The notes: generated by a model from the letters alone, not told the origin. Shown: positions 14,602 through 24,238, counted from the first letter of the stretch. The stretch: DNA of 64,000 nt from Naasia lichenicola (GCF_004801885.1 NZ_SSSM01000001.1:620001-684000); one strand, 5' to 3'. Translations and numbers: made by a program.

Positions 14602-17582
14602 GGATCAACCGCGTCGAACTGGCGGGCTTCGGGCCGTTCCGCGGGGTGCAGAAGCTCGACTTCGACGCGTTCCGCGACGACGGCATCTTCCTCATCGAAG
14701 GCCGCACCGGTGCGGGCAAGTCGAGCATCCTCGATGCGATCTGCTTCGCGCTCTACGGCTCGGCGCCCCGCTACGAGAAGACCGAGGCGCACCTGCGCAG
14801 CGATCACTGCGGGCCCGACGACCCCACCTACGTGACACTCGAGTTCACCGCGGGGGAGCACCGCTACCTGGTGACCCGCAGCCCCGAATACGAGCGCCCC
14901 AAGAAGCGCGGAGCGGGTACCACCAAGACCCCGGCCAGCGCCGAGCTCTTCATCCAGCGCGACGGCGAGTGGGTCGGCGTCGCCGCACGCGCCGTCGACG
15001 TCGGCAACGAGCTCGACACGGTCGTCGGACTCCGCAAGGACCAGTTCCTCCAGGTCATCCTGCTCGCGCAGAACCGCTTCCAGCGGTTCCTCCAAGCGGG
15101 CAACGACGACCGGCAGGCGGTGCTGCGCAGCCTCTTCGGCACCCGGCGCTTCGAGGAGTACGAGCAGGAGCTCACCGTTCGCTCCAAGGCGCTGCAGGCC
15201 GAGCTCGAGACCTCGGCCGAATTCGTGCGTCGCGAGGCCGCCCGCGCCGCGCGCCTCGCCGAACCCGATGGCTCGCTCGATCTGCCCACCGAGGTGGGCG
15301 ACGCCTGGTTCGCCGAGCTGAGCGGGATCCTCGATGCCGAGCTTGCCGACGCGGCCCAGAAGGCATCGGACTCCGACCTCGCCTTCACCACCGCCGACAG
15401 CGCCCTGCGCGCGGCGGAGCTGTTGGCGGGCCGACACCGGCGGCGCGAGGCCGCCGCCGCGGCTGCCCTCGAGCTCGAGGCGCTGCGGCCCACGATCAGC
15501 TCTGCCCGCGCCGAACATGATGCCGCGGTGCGCGCCTCGACCGTCTGGCCGTATGTCGAACGCAGTCGCGCGACCCGCAGCGCTGCCGACCGTGCGGTCG
15601 CAGCAGAGCAGACCGCTCGCCTCGCCTTCGACGAGCTGTGCCGAGGGCTCGCAGCGGTTCCAGATCCGAGAGCGTTGAGGCACGCGCTGAGCGACGAGAT
15701 GGGCGCGCTGCGCGCCGTGCTGGCCGATGAGCAGGGGCTGCCCGGGTTGCGGGGGGCGCTCGATGCGCAGCGGAGCGCGATCGCCGCGCTCGAGGTCACG
15801 TTGCAGGCGGACGCCCTGCTGCTGCACGACCTGCCGCTCCGTCTCGAGACGATCGACTTCGACCTGATCGCCGTGCGCAACCGTGCAGCCACCCGGCCGG
15901 CTGCCGACGCACAGGTGGCACGGCTCGACGCCGCGCACGCCGCTTCGGCCCGAGTGACCGCACTCGAGACCGATCTCCGACAGCTCCAGGATCGCGAGGC
16001 GCTCGCCGGAACCCAGCTGTCCGGCCTGCATCGCGCGCACGCCGATCTGCTCGCACGCCGCTGGGCCGGGCATGCCGCGGAGCTCGCCGCCAACCTGGCG
16101 CCGGGCGAGGCGTGCGTGGTCTGCGGCTCGCTCGAGCATCCCGCCCCCGCCGCGCTCGACGCCGATGCCGTTTCCGCCGAAGACCTGGCCCGGAGCGAAC
16201 GCCTGGTGGCCGAGGCCACCGCGTCGCTTGCGGCGGCGTCGGCAGCGGTACGCGACGGGTCCGAGCTCCTGGCCGTCGAGCGCACTCGAGCAGGCGAGGT
16301 CCCGCTCGACGAACTCGCCGCGCAGCTCGAGTCCGCCCGCTCCACCCAGCGAGCCTGCCTCGCAGCCGTCGCCGACGTGAGGCGGCTCGAGGGGGAATCC
16401 GCGGCGGTGAGGCGCGAGCTCGACGACGCCAAGACCCTCCAGGGCCAGCGCGCCAGCGATCTCCAGAAGGCGCAGCTGGCTGCGGCCAGCACCGCGGCCC
16501 GACTCGACGACACGATTGCGAGACTGCAGGCGGCGCGCGGGAACGACCCGTCGATTGCGGCCAAGCTCGAACGCCTGCGCGGTCAGCACGACGCTGCGGT
16601 GGCGCTGATCGAATCGATCACCGCGGTCGACGACGCGCGCACCGCCGCGCTCGACGCATCGCAGCAGCTCACCGCCGCACTCGCGGAGAAGGGCTTCGGC
16701 TCCGAGGACGACGTCGACGCCGCCCATCGCACCGATCGCCAGATCGCTCTGCTGGCCGATCAGGTGCGCAGCTTCGATGCCGCCGAGGCCGCGACCTCCG
16801 CGGCCCTCAGCGATCCCGAGCTGGTCGACCTGCCCGAGCAGACGGAGAGCATCGCCGACCTCGGCACCGCCAAGCGCGTCGCCGGACAGCAGCGCGACAT
16901 GGCATTGGCGGCGCATGCCGCGGTGAGCGGTCGGCGCGATCAGCTGGCCTCGCTCATCGATGAGCTCAGCGCCGAGCAGGCCGATACCGCCGAGCTCCGC
17001 GCCCAGTACGACCAGGTGCGAGAGCTCGCCGCGGTCGTGCAGGGCAACGAGCCCAACTCCATGCGCATGCGCCTCGAGACGTACGTGCTCGCCGCGGAGC
17101 TCGAAGAGATCGTCTCCGCTGCCAATGTGCGCCTGCGCACGATGACCAGCGGTCGGTACGCGCTCGAGCACGACGACAGCAGGCAGTACCGCAACACCAG
17201 GTCGGGGCTCGGACTGTCGATCCTCGATCAGCACACCGGCCGCGCGCGGGCCACCCACTCGCTGTCCGGCGGCGAGACCTTCCTCGCCTCGCTCGCGCTG
17301 GCGCTGGGGCTCGCTGAGGTGGTCAGCAGTCAGGCCGGTGGGATCACCCTCGACACGCTGTTCGTCGACGAGGGGTTCGGGTCGCTCGACGAGGACACCC
17401 TTGGCATCGCGATGTCGACACTCGACTCCCTGCGGTCGGGTGGTCGCACCATCGGACTGATCAGCCACGTCAACACGATGAAGGAGCAGATCCCCGCCAA
17501 GGTGCGCATCCGCGTCACCGACGACGGCAGCAGCGAGGTCGTGCAGGACGCGCTGTCGGCCGTGGGTAGCCTCGGCGGCTGA
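14598..17582 (+). CDS. sbcC: Exonuclease SbcCD subunit C (SMC-like ATPase)
   Basis: Rad50-like ATPase partner of SbcD. The 994-residue protein has Walker A GRTGAGKSS at residues 35-43, long Ala/Leu/Glu-rich coiled coils, a zinc hook CVVC near residue 505, the ABC signature SLSGGETFLASLALALGLA near 888 and Walker B TLFVDEGFGSLDEDTL near 920. The start is taken as TTG at 14598, which overlaps the sbcD stop and begins the family N-terminus LRINRVELAGFGPF; the ATG-like start at 14544 would add 18 non-conserved residues. It is convergent with a cupin gene 11 bases away. Confidence 0.94.
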   Translation: MRINRVELAGFGPFRGVQKLDFDAFRDDGIFLIEGRTGAGKSSILDAICFALYGSAPRYEKTEAHLRSDHCGPDDPTYVTLEFTAGEHRYLVTRSPEYERPKKRGAGTTKTPASAELFIQRDGEWVGVAARAVDVGNELDTVVGLRKDQFLQVILLAQNRFQRFLQAGNDDRQAVLRSLFGTRRFEEYEQELTVRSKALQAELETSAEFVRREAARAARLAEPDGSLDLPTEVGDAWFAELSGILDAELADAAQKASDSDLAFTTADSALRAAELLAGRHRRREAAAAAALELEALRPTISSARAEHDAAVRASTVWPYVERSRATRSAADRAVAAEQTARLAFDELCRGLAAVPDPRALRHALSDEMGALRAVLADEQGLPGLRGALDAQRSAIAALEVTLQADALLLHDLPLRLETIDFDLIAVRNRAATRPAADAQVARLDAAHAASARVTALETDLRQLQDREALAGTQLSGLHRAHADLLARRWAGHAAELAANLAPGEACVVCGSLEHPAPAALDADAVSAEDLARSERLVAEATASLAAASAAVRDGSELLAVERTRAGEVPLDELAAQLESARSTQRACLAAVADVRRLEGESAAVRRELDDAKTLQGQRASDLQKAQLAAASTAARLDDTIARLQAARGNDPSIAAKLERLRGQHDAAVALIESITAVDDARTAALDASQQLTAALAEKGFGSEDDVDAAHRTDRQIALLADQVRSFDAAEAATSAALSDPELVDLPEQTESIADLGTAKRVAGQQRDMALAAHAAVSGRRDQLASLIDELSAEQADTAELRAQYDQVRELAAVVQGNEPNSMRMRLETYVLAAELEEIVSAANVRLRTMTSGRYALEHDDSRQYRNTRSGLGLSILDQHTGRARATHSLSGGETFLASLALALGLAEVVSSQAGGITLDTLFVDEGFGSLDEDTLGIAMSTLDSLRSGGRTIGLISHVNTMKEQIPAKVRIRVTDDGSSEVVQDALSAVGSLGG

Positions 17583-17593
17583 GCCGCATGCGG

Positions 17594-17950
17594 TCAGTGT
17601 CCGTCGGCTGACGGACCGAGGGTGATGGTTCCGGACGGAGTGCCGGCGGACGCGCCCTTCAGCTCCACGATGATCGTGTGGGTCGGAGTGGCGCCGATGT
17701 TCTCGCCCGAATGGGACTGGGCCGGCAGCCAGACCGCCTGATTCGCGGGGAGCTGCACCTCGCGGGTCGCGCCGCCGGAGGAGAGCAGCCGCTGAAAGCC
17801 GCTCAGCGTGATCATGACGCTGTTCGGATGGTCGTGCGGAGAGGTCGATTCGCCCGGCAGATCGGTGTACTCGAGCACTCGGACGTGGTCATTCTCCCAC
17901 ATCGTCCGATAGTGCTTCGAGTCGGTCACCGTCGGATCCGCTCCGGTCAT
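17594..17950 (-). CDS. Cupin-domain protein
   Basis: Small single-cupin protein of 118 residues. It shows the first cupin motif as SPHDHPNSVMITLSG and the second around AVWLPAQSHSGENIG, with His residues that could bind a metal. The start at 17950 (MTGADPTVTDSKHY) is chosen over the longer frame to 18031 because it has a leaderless-type -10 element. The substrate or effector is unknown. A strong hairpin separates it from the SDR gene upstream on the same strand. Confidence 0.8.
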   Translation of the reverse strand: MTGADPTVTDSKHYRTMWENDHVRVLEYTDLPGESTSPHDHPNSVMITLSGFQRLLSSGGATREVQLPANQAVWLPAQSHSGENIGATPTHTIIVELKGASAGTPSGTITLGPSADGH

Positions 17951-17957
17951 GCGGCTG

Positions 17958-17963
17958 AACCTA
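17958..17963 (-). promoter_or_regulatory. Leaderless-type -10 element for the cupin gene
   Basis: TAGGTT lies 7 bases before the ATG at 17950. It falls between the SDR terminator hairpin and the gene. Confidence 0.5.
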
Positions 17964-17967
17964 CGCC

Positions 17968-18000
17968 TGTGGGAGCCGCTCGGATAGAGCGGCTCCCACA
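17968..18000 (-). terminator. Intrinsic-type hairpin after the SDR gene
   Basis: A perfect 14-bp stem (17968-17981 with 17987-18000) closes a 5-base loop. It lies 14 bases after the SDR stop. There is no T-run on the minus strand. Confidence 0.7.
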
Positions 18001-18014
18001 AGGCCACGGATCCG

Positions 18015-18710
18015 CTACCAGGGCACCACACCGGTGCGATCGGTGAATGTGCCGGTCGGGCCGTCGGTGCCGATGGAGGCCATGGCGACGATCGCGTCGG
18101 TGCCCTCGGTCACGGTCTGGTGTCCGCTGTGCCCGTTGAGGTCGGTGGCGGTGTAGCCGGGATCCACGACGTTGAACTTCACGTCGGGGATGCCCTTCGC
18201 GTACTGGGTGGTCAGCATGATCAGGGCCGACTTCGACGATGTGTAGAGCGGTGCGGTGACCCCGAATTCGACGTGCGCCGGGTCGTGGGTCCAGGCGCCC
18301 GAGCCGAGACCGCTCGCGACGTTCACGACGACCGGGTTGTCGGATCTGCGCAGCAGGGGGAGGAAGCCTGCGGTGACACGGATCGGACCGAAGAGATTGA
18401 CCTGGTAGGTGGCGATCGCCGCATCGGCCGTGATCTGATCCGCGGGGGTCTGCGGCCCGGTGATGCCGGCGTTGTTGATGAGGACGTCGATGTGTCCCTC
18501 GTGCGCCTCGACGTCGGCGACGGCGGCCGCCACCGATGCCTCGTCGGTGACGTCGAGCTGCACGAAGCGCACGCCGAGCCGTTGTGCGGCCTCCGCGCCC
18601 CGTGCGGCGTCCCGTGCGCCGAGCAGCACGGTGTGGCCGAGCTCGGTGAGGCGGCGGGCGGTCTCGTATCCGAGGCTCTTGTTGGCTCCGGTGATGAAGG
18701 TGATGGTCAT
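18015..18710 (-). CDS. Short-chain dehydrogenase/reductase (SDR)
   Basis: Classical NAD(P)-dependent SDR of 231 residues. It has the cofactor motif TGANKSLG at the N-terminus, LDVTD, NNAG, the catalytic Ser region VNVASGLGSG and the active-site YTSSK. An Arg in LLGARD after strand 2 suggests NADP(H). It is transcribed divergently from an MmyB-type XRE regulator at 18812, a pairing often seen in actinobacteria, where the regulator probably controls the SDR. Confidence 0.9.
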   Translation of the reverse strand: MTITFITGANKSLGYETARRLTELGHTVLLGARDAARGAEAAQRLGVRFVQLDVTDEASVAAAVADVEAHEGHIDVLINNAGITGPQTPADQITADAAIATYQVNLFGPIRVTAGFLPLLRRSDNPVVVNVASGLGSGAWTHDPAHVEFGVTAPLYTSSKSALIMLTTQYAKGIPDVKFNVVDPGYTATDLNGHSGHQTVTEGTDAIVAMASIGTDGPTGTFTDRTGVVPW

Positions 18711-18811
18711 GGCTCCACTGTCGTCGGCTTCGGTGAGCGCAGCCAGGGACGGCTCGACGGTGGGACTGGCCGTACCACCCAGTGCGCGGAGGACCAGGGG
18801 AGGATGGGGGA

Positions 18812-19678
18812 GTGACGGACGACTGCAATGCCCTCGGAGATGCGCTGCGCGGCTGGCGGGACCGGCTCTCGCCCGGCGACGTCGGACTGCCCGAGGGCGG
18901 CGACCGCCGCGCCGTCGGCCTGCGGCGGGAGGAGCTGGCGGCCCTCGCCGGACTCTCCGTCGACTACGTCATCCGGCTCGAGCAGGGTCGGGCGCGCACG
19001 CCGTCCGCTCAGGTGGCCGGGTCGCTCGCGCGCGCCCTGCAGCTGAGCCGGGACGAGCGGGACTTCCTCTACCGTCTCGCTGGGCTGCAGCCACCGGCCG
19101 ACCGTCTCATCGACACCCTGCTTCCGGCGGGAGTGCAGCGGATCATCGCGCGACTCGGCGAGGTTCCCCTCGCCGTGTTCTCGGCCGACTGGACCCTGCT
19201 GAAGTGGACGCCGCTCTGGTCGGCGCTCCTCGGCGATCCGTCAGGGGTGCCCGGGACCAACCTCAACCTGGTGCGCGCCCGCTTCAGCGATGACGACCGC
19301 AAGCGGCTCGCGCTCTGGCCGATGGAGTCGGACAACGGGGTAGACGCCTTGAAGCGCGCGCTCGTCGGCGACCTCCGGCTCGCCTGCATCACCTATCCGA
19401 ACGACACGGGACTCCAGTCGCTCATCGCGGAGCTGCAGGAGACCAGCCCTGAGTTCGCCGAGATGTGGGCCTCGGGCGCGGCGGGGATGCACGGCACCGA
19501 CCGCAAGACGGTGCTGCACCCCGTGGTCGGACCGATCACCATGGACTGCGACGTGCTCCAGGTGCCCGGCGTCGACCTGCGGATAGTCGTGTACACGGTC
19601 GCAGGTGGCACGCCGGACGCCGAGAAGCTCGACTTCCTGCGGGTCGCCGGACCTCGTGCCGCTGAGGTCGCGGCGTAG
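18812..19678 (+). CDS. XRE-family regulator with MmyB-like ligand-binding domain
   Basis: DNA-binding regulator of 288 residues. The N-terminal helix-turn-helix (about residues 25-75) contains RRAVGLRREELAALAGLSVDYVIRLEQGRAR, and the rest matches the MmyB-like PAS-type ligand domain (FSADWTLLKWTPLWSALLGDP, TYPNDTGLQSLIAEL). Members of this family are reported to bind fatty-acid-like ligands. The GTG at 18812 is preceded by GGAGGATGGGGG. Divergence from the SDR gene suggests that it represses that gene. A palindromic element follows the stop. Confidence 0.88.
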   Translation: MTDDCNALGDALRGWRDRLSPGDVGLPEGGDRRAVGLRREELAALAGLSVDYVIRLEQGRARTPSAQVAGSLARALQLSRDERDFLYRLAGLQPPADRLIDTLLPAGVQRIIARLGEVPLAVFSADWTLLKWTPLWSALLGDPSGVPGTNLNLVRARFSDDDRKRLALWPMESDNGVDALKRALVGDLRLACITYPNDTGLQSLIAELQETSPEFAEMWASGAAGMHGTDRKTVLHPVVGPITMDCDVLQVPGVDLRIVVYTVAGGTPDAEKLDFLRVAGPRAAEVAA

Positions 19679-19683
19679 CAGCA

Positions 19684-19724
19684 GGGCTTCGACTCGGCGC
19701 TGTGCGCCGGCTCAGCCACCGGGC
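19684..19724. repeat. Intergenic palindromic element, single copy
   Basis: The element starts GGGCTTCGACTCGGCGC and ends GGCTCAGCCACCGGGC, the same design as the array at 61.6-62.2 kb. It lies between two converging genes (stops at 19678 and 19736), where it could act as a bidirectional terminator. Confidence 0.7.
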
Positions 19725-19735
19725 ATCGGGCGGGG

Positions 19736-20677
19736 CTAGGGGAGGAGGGCCACCTTGCCGCCCGGGTGGCCCGACTTGACGAGGTCCAGGGCCGCAACGG
19801 CCTCGGCGAATGGGAACGTCTTCGCGACGGGGATCGTGAGCTTCCCCTGGCCGGCCAGATCGATGAGATCCGCTCGAACCGTGTCGCGATAGGCGGAGCT
19901 CTCGGGGTTGCCTCCGCCCACGGCGGCGAAGCCGTCGCTCTTGGCGCGACCCTGATTGGCGATGGTGACGATGCGGTCCTTCGACTTGGTCAGCGCGAGG
20001 GAGGCGTCGACCGCCTCATCGGTTCCCACGCAGTCGTACGAGGCGTCGACGTCTCCGGGTGCGAGCTGGCGGATGCGGGCCTCGAGGCCGTCGCCGTATG
20101 CGATCGGGTCGCCGCCGAAGCCACGCACCTTTCCGAACGCCGACTCGCTGGAGGTGCCGATCGCCCGGACGCCCTGCAGCTGGGCGAGCTGCAGCAGGAC
20201 GACGCCGACCGAGCCGGAGGCTCCGTGGATGAGGACCGTCTCACCCTCCTGCCACGGGACCACGCGGATCATGTCGAGGGCCGTCGCGCCGACCAGCATG
20301 AGGTTCGCGGCCTCGGGGAAGTCGAGGGACTCGGGCTTGGCGAAGACGTCCTTCGCCGGAACCGTCAGCGAGGTCGCGTAGCCGCCGGAGATCCGGAAGG
20401 CGATCACCTCGTCGCCCACCGCTCCGCCTCCGCTGGCGATCTCGGTGTCGGACCCGATCGCGCTGATGATGCCCGCCACCTCGTAGCCGAGCATCAACGG
20501 CAGTCGCGAGCGATCGACCCCATAGGAGCCGGAGATCCCCTTGTAGTCGGTGGGATTCACCCCGATCGCCAGGACGTCGATCGTCACCTCGCCGCTCTGC
20601 GGATCCGGGACGTCGACCTCCCGCAGCTCCAGGACGTCGAGTCCGCCGAAATCGTTCGCGATCCACTGCTCAGCCAT
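19736..20677 (-). CDS. Zinc-independent quinone oxidoreductase-like MDR protein
   Basis: Medium-chain dehydrogenase/reductase of 313 residues that reduces quinones or enals with NADPH, by family. It has the GroES-like N-terminus (GVNPTDYKGISGSYG, GYEVAGII) and the Rossmann motif HGASGSVGVVLLQLAQLQG. The catalytic zinc Cys/His set of alcohol dehydrogenases is absent. ATGs at 20677 and 20686 are both possible; the first gives the family-like MAEQWIANDFGG. It is convergent with the MmyB-type regulator and follows the acetyltransferase gene by 49 bases. Confidence 0.88.
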   Translation of the reverse strand: MAEQWIANDFGGLDVLELREVDVPDPQSGEVTIDVLAIGVNPTDYKGISGSYGVDRSRLPLMLGYEVAGIISAIGSDTEIASGGGAVGDEVIAFRISGGYATSLTVPAKDVFAKPESLDFPEAANLMLVGATALDMIRVVPWQEGETVLIHGASGSVGVVLLQLAQLQGVRAIGTSSESAFGKVRGFGGDPIAYGDGLEARIRQLAPGDVDASYDCVGTDEAVDASLALTKSKDRIVTIANQGRAKSDGFAAVGGGNPESSAYRDTVRADLIDLAGQGKLTIPVAKTFPFAEAVAALDLVKSGHPGGKVALLP

Positions 20678-20726
20678 GAGCCTCATCCAACTCCGCCCAT
20701 GCTGAACGCTGGCAGAGATCCGGCGC

Positions 20727-21221
20727 TCACTCGGGCTTCTCGTCGTCTGCGGGTGCCACCGGCTTGCGCAGCTGCAGCGAGGTGACCTCGTAGCCGAGCG
20801 AGGCGTACAGCTCACGGGCCACGGTGTTGAAGCCGAAGACGTTGAGTCCGAGGGTGACCCCTCCGAGCGCCGCGACCTCGCGCTCGGCGAGCAGCATCGC
20901 CTGCCTGCCGTAGCCGTTGCCGCGCGACTCCTCATCCACCTCGATCTGGTAGACCCACCAGTCGACCCCATCGGGGTGCTGCGGGTGCGGTCCGATCCAG
21001 AGCGATCCGACGGGATCGCCGTCGGCGATGATCTCGAAGACCCGGTGCAGTTCGAGCGGACGCCCGTCCGGGAAGTTGACCGCCTCGGATTCCCTTGCGG
21101 TGGCGCGCGCCTGTGCGGGCGTCTCGCCCGCCGCCTCGCGGGATTCGGCGTACTGCAGCGTCTTCGCGAGGATCCAGGCGGCGAAACGCTCGTCGGGCAT
21201 GGGAGACAGGGTGACGACCAT
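20727..21221 (-). CDS. GNAT-family N-acetyltransferase
   Basis: Acetyl-CoA-dependent acetyltransferase of 164 residues. The acetyl-CoA-binding motif A is VDEESRGNGYGRQAMLLAE, followed by GLNVFGFNTVARELYASLGYEV, which is motif B of the GNAT fold. The ATG at 21221 (MVVTLSPMPDERF) is chosen because the longer frame to 21437 has an Arg-rich, non-conserved N-terminus and overlaps the start of the divergent gene. The substrate is unknown. Confidence 0.88.
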   Translation of the reverse strand: MVVTLSPMPDERFAAWILAKTLQYAESREAAGETPAQARATARESEAVNFPDGRPLELHRVFEIIADGDPVGSLWIGPHPQHPDGVDWWVYQIEVDEESRGNGYGRQAMLLAEREVAALGGVTLGLNVFGFNTVARELYASLGYEVTSLQLRKPVAPADDEKPE

Positions 21222-21367
21222 GCGATCAAGCCTGGCACTCGACCGGTTGGCCGGGCAGGGGTCGAGACGGTCGATCCGGCGGCGGCACCTCGGCGTAGGG
21301 CGAGTTGCGTGTCGCGTCAACCATTCAGGTTCATGCACGAGCATTCGGATACGACAACGGAGGTGGC

Positions 21368-24238
21368 GTGCGGACCGAACGAAGAGCGCCACTCGGGCCT
21401 CGCCGCCCGCGTGCGCTGGTCGCAACGTCCGCCGCAATCGCCCTCCTGGCTCTGCTCGGCGGCACGGGGCCGGCCGGTCTCGAGCCCGCCAACGCGCAGG
21501 ACTCGTCGATCGCGCCGACTCCTCCGACGATCACGGATGAGCCGATCGAGGCCATGGTGCCGCTGCCCGCCGGTCCGGGCGAGGACGGAGAGGTCCACCT
21601 CGACACGAGCCTGTACCTGCCGAAGAGCATCCCCGCGCCGATGGTGCTGCTCGCCCACGGCTTCGGCGGATCGAAGGATGACCTCAATCGGCAGGCCCGG
21701 ACCCTTCGCGACCTCGGCTACGTCGTGCTCACCTACTCGGCACGCGGATTCGGCCGATCCGACGGCAAGATCTCGCTCGACTCCGTCGATCACGAGGTGG
21801 CGGACGCCAGCGGACTGATCGACTACGTCGTGGACCAGGGCTACTTCGTCGCCGACTCGGGTGGCGGGCCGGAGGTGGCGGTCGTCGGCGGCTCGTACGG
21901 CGGCGCTCTGGCACTGATGCTCGGTGCGACGGATCCGCGCGTCGACGCCGTGGTCGCGGCGATCACCTGGAACGACCTCGAGTCGGCGCTCGTGCCCAAC
22001 AGCGTCGTCCCAGCCGGGGACGACCGCTCCAGCCCGGCTCCTCTGCTCGACTCCCAGCCCGGCGTCTTCAAGGAGGCATGGGCGAGCCAGCTGTTCGGGC
22101 AGGCCACCTTCCGATCCGACAGCGCATGCGGCGAGTTCACCGCCGAGCTCTGCGCTCTCTACAGCCGGCTGGTCGCCGGAGACCCGCTCAGTCCTGACGA
22201 CGAGGCGCTGCTCGCCGACTCGTCGCCATCCTCCGTGCTCGACCGGATGAGCGCCCCGACCCTGCTGCTGCAGGGCACCCGCGATTCGCTGTTCGGACTG
22301 GATCAGGCCGACGCCAACGCGCGCCAGATCGCCGCCGCCGGCGCACCGGTGGATGTGGTCTGGTTCTCCGGCGGGCACGATTCGGGAGCGGCCGCGTCGA
22401 GCGGTCAGGCTTCGATCGAGCCGACGATCGAGGAGTTCCTCGCGAAGCACCTGCCGCTCACGCACAGCTCGACCGGGCCGCCGCTCAGTCCCGAACCCGA
22501 CCCGCAGTTCAGCTACACGGTCCCGGGTGGGGCGACGGCCTCTGGTCAGTCCCTCGCAGCCACTTCCTATCCCGGAATCGATGACGCCGCCGACGCCGTC
22601 ACCAGCACGGAGATCGAGATCCGCAGCCGGCCGCGCACGATCGTCAACCCGCCGGGCGGCCTGCCCGCAGCGATCACCACGCTGCCGGCGCTCGGCGCTC
22701 TGCTCGGCACGCTGGGCAGCACGGCGGCCATCTCGCTGCCGCAGGACGGTCAGACGACCTGGGGCTTCTCGCGATCACTCCGCGAGAGCACGACGATGGT
22801 GGGCTCGCCGACGTTCACGATGAGCGTCGCGCGCCCGGTCGGCGACGACGCCGTCGAGGGGGTCACCGAGCAGCCGAACGACGCGGTGCTGTACGCCGCG
22901 CTCTACTCGGTGAACGGCGACAGTCGAACCCTGGTCGGCGGGACCGTCGCACCCGTCCGCGTCCGCAATGTGCCGGCGGACGGGAGCCCGGTCGATGTCG
23001 AGGTCGCGCTCCCCGCCGCGGCATGGCAGTTCAGCGCGGGCAGTCGGATCGAACTATGGGTCGCGACGACCGACGCGCTGTACCAGTCCTCGCCTGACGC
23101 GGCGGGGTGGAGGGTCAATGTGCGTGGCACCTTGTCCCTGCCTACGGTGCCGCAGTCGGCCCTCACCGAATCGCGGGGCGTCGCATCCCCGCTCGCCCTC
23201 GGCGGCATCGCCGCCGTGCTCCTCGTCGCGATCGGGCTCGGCATCGCCGCCATGATCAGAGGCCGACGCCGCGGAGTCGCTGCCGCCGCGGCCGGCACCC
23301 TGCCGACCGTCGCGGAGACCTCCGCGTCGGCCGCGCCGCTCGTGCTGACCGGGCTCGTGAAGAACTTCCGCAACGGCCAGCGTGCCGTGGATGAGCTCTC
23401 CTTCCGCGTCGAGACCGGACAGGTGCTCGGACTGCTCGGACCGAACGGGGCAGGCAAGACGACGACCCTGAGGATGGCCGTCGGGCTGCTGCGGCCCGAC
23501 GCCGGCTACGCCGAGATCTTCGGCGAGCGGATCGTGCCGGGCGCCGCCGTGCTCACCCGTGTCGGCACCTTCATCGAAGGACCCGGATTCCTGCCGCATC
23601 TCAGCGGACGCCGCAACCTCGAGCTGTTCTGGGCGGCATCCGGCCGTGCGCCGCAGGGCTCTCGGATCGACGAGGCGCTCGCCATCGCCGATCTCGGCGC
23701 CGCGATCGAGCGCTCCGTCCGCGGCTACAGCCAGGGCATGCGCCAGCGGCTGGCGATCGCCCAGGCGATGCTCGGCATGCCCGAGCTGCTCATCCTCGAC
23801 GAGCCCACCAACGGGCTCGACCCGCCGCAGATCCACGCCCTCCGCGGGGTGCTGCGCCGCTACGCCGACTCGGGCCGGACGGTCATCGTCTCGTCGCACC
23901 TGCTCGGCGAGGTCGAGCAGACCTGCAGTCACGTCGTCGTCATGGCCCGTGGCCGGCTCATCGCCTCGGGGACCGTGGCAGAGCTGGCCGGCGAGGTCAG
24001 CGAGGTGACCATCGAGGTGACCGACGCGGAGCAGGGCGGAACGGCACTCGAGCCTCTCGGATTGCCGGCCATCGAAGTGCTGAGCCCGACCTCTCTGCGC
24101 CTGCTGCCCGGGGAGACCAGCGTCGAGACCATCGTCAGCGCTCTCGTCGCGGCAGGCGTCGGGGTGCGCGGAATCCGCTCGGGTCGGCACCTGGAGGAGA
24201 CCTTCCTCGAGCTCGTCGGAACGGGGGAGCAGCGATGA
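21368..24238 (+). CDS. Fusion: secreted S15-like alpha/beta hydrolase - transmembrane helix - ABC ATPase
   Basis: A 956-residue multidomain protein. Residues 16-44 form a signal peptide or anchor ending in ANAQD. Residues 55-390 are an alpha/beta hydrolase like X-Pro dipeptidyl peptidase (S15), with nucleophile Ser176 in GGSYGG, a likely Asp in LLLQGTRDSLFG and a His in WFSGGHDSG. Residues 410-600 resemble the S15 C-terminal jelly-roll domain. One transmembrane helix (about 608-630) leads to a complete ABC ATPase with Walker A GPNGAGKTT near 690, signature YSQGMRQR and Walker B LLILDEPTNGLD. The GTG at 21368 follows GGAGG by 4 bases; the TTG at 21305 has no such site. The stop overlaps the permease start (ATGA). 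Confidence 0.9.
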   Translation: MRTERRAPLGPRRPRALVATSAAIALLALLGGTGPAGLEPANAQDSSIAPTPPTITDEPIEAMVPLPAGPGEDGEVHLDTSLYLPKSIPAPMVLLAHGFGGSKDDLNRQARTLRDLGYVVLTYSARGFGRSDGKISLDSVDHEVADASGLIDYVVDQGYFVADSGGGPEVAVVGGSYGGALALMLGATDPRVDAVVAAITWNDLESALVPNSVVPAGDDRSSPAPLLDSQPGVFKEAWASQLFGQATFRSDSACGEFTAELCALYSRLVAGDPLSPDDEALLADSSPSSVLDRMSAPTLLLQGTRDSLFGLDQADANARQIAAAGAPVDVVWFSGGHDSGAAASSGQASIEPTIEEFLAKHLPLTHSSTGPPLSPEPDPQFSYTVPGGATASGQSLAATSYPGIDDAADAVTSTEIEIRSRPRTIVNPPGGLPAAITTLPALGALLGTLGSTAAISLPQDGQTTWGFSRSLRESTTMVGSPTFTMSVARPVGDDAVEGVTEQPNDAVLYAALYSVNGDSRTLVGGTVAPVRVRNVPADGSPVDVEVALPAAAWQFSAGSRIELWVATTDALYQSSPDAAGWRVNVRGTLSLPTVPQSALTESRGVASPLALGGIAAVLLVAIGLGIAAMIRGRRRGVAAAAAGTLPTVAETSASAAPLVLTGLVKNFRNGQRAVDELSFRVETGQVLGLLGPNGAGKTTTLRMAVGLLRPDAGYAEIFGERIVPGAAVLTRVGTFIEGPGFLPHLSGRRNLELFWAASGRAPQGSRIDEALAIADLGAAIERSVRGYSQGMRQRLAIAQAMLGMPELLILDEPTNGLDPPQIHALRGVLRRYADSGRTVIVSSHLLGEVEQTCSHVVVMARGRLIASGTVAELAGEVSEVTIEVTDAEQGGTALEPLGLPAIEVLSPTSLRLLPGETSVETIVSALVAAGVGVRGIRSGRHLEETFLELVGTGEQR

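Noticed and set aside
14586-17468. 960-codon minus-strand reading frame opposite sbcC
   Set aside because: It is antisense to an unmistakable sbcC. Long antisense frames are expected at this GC content because of third-position bias; the protein has no domain pattern.
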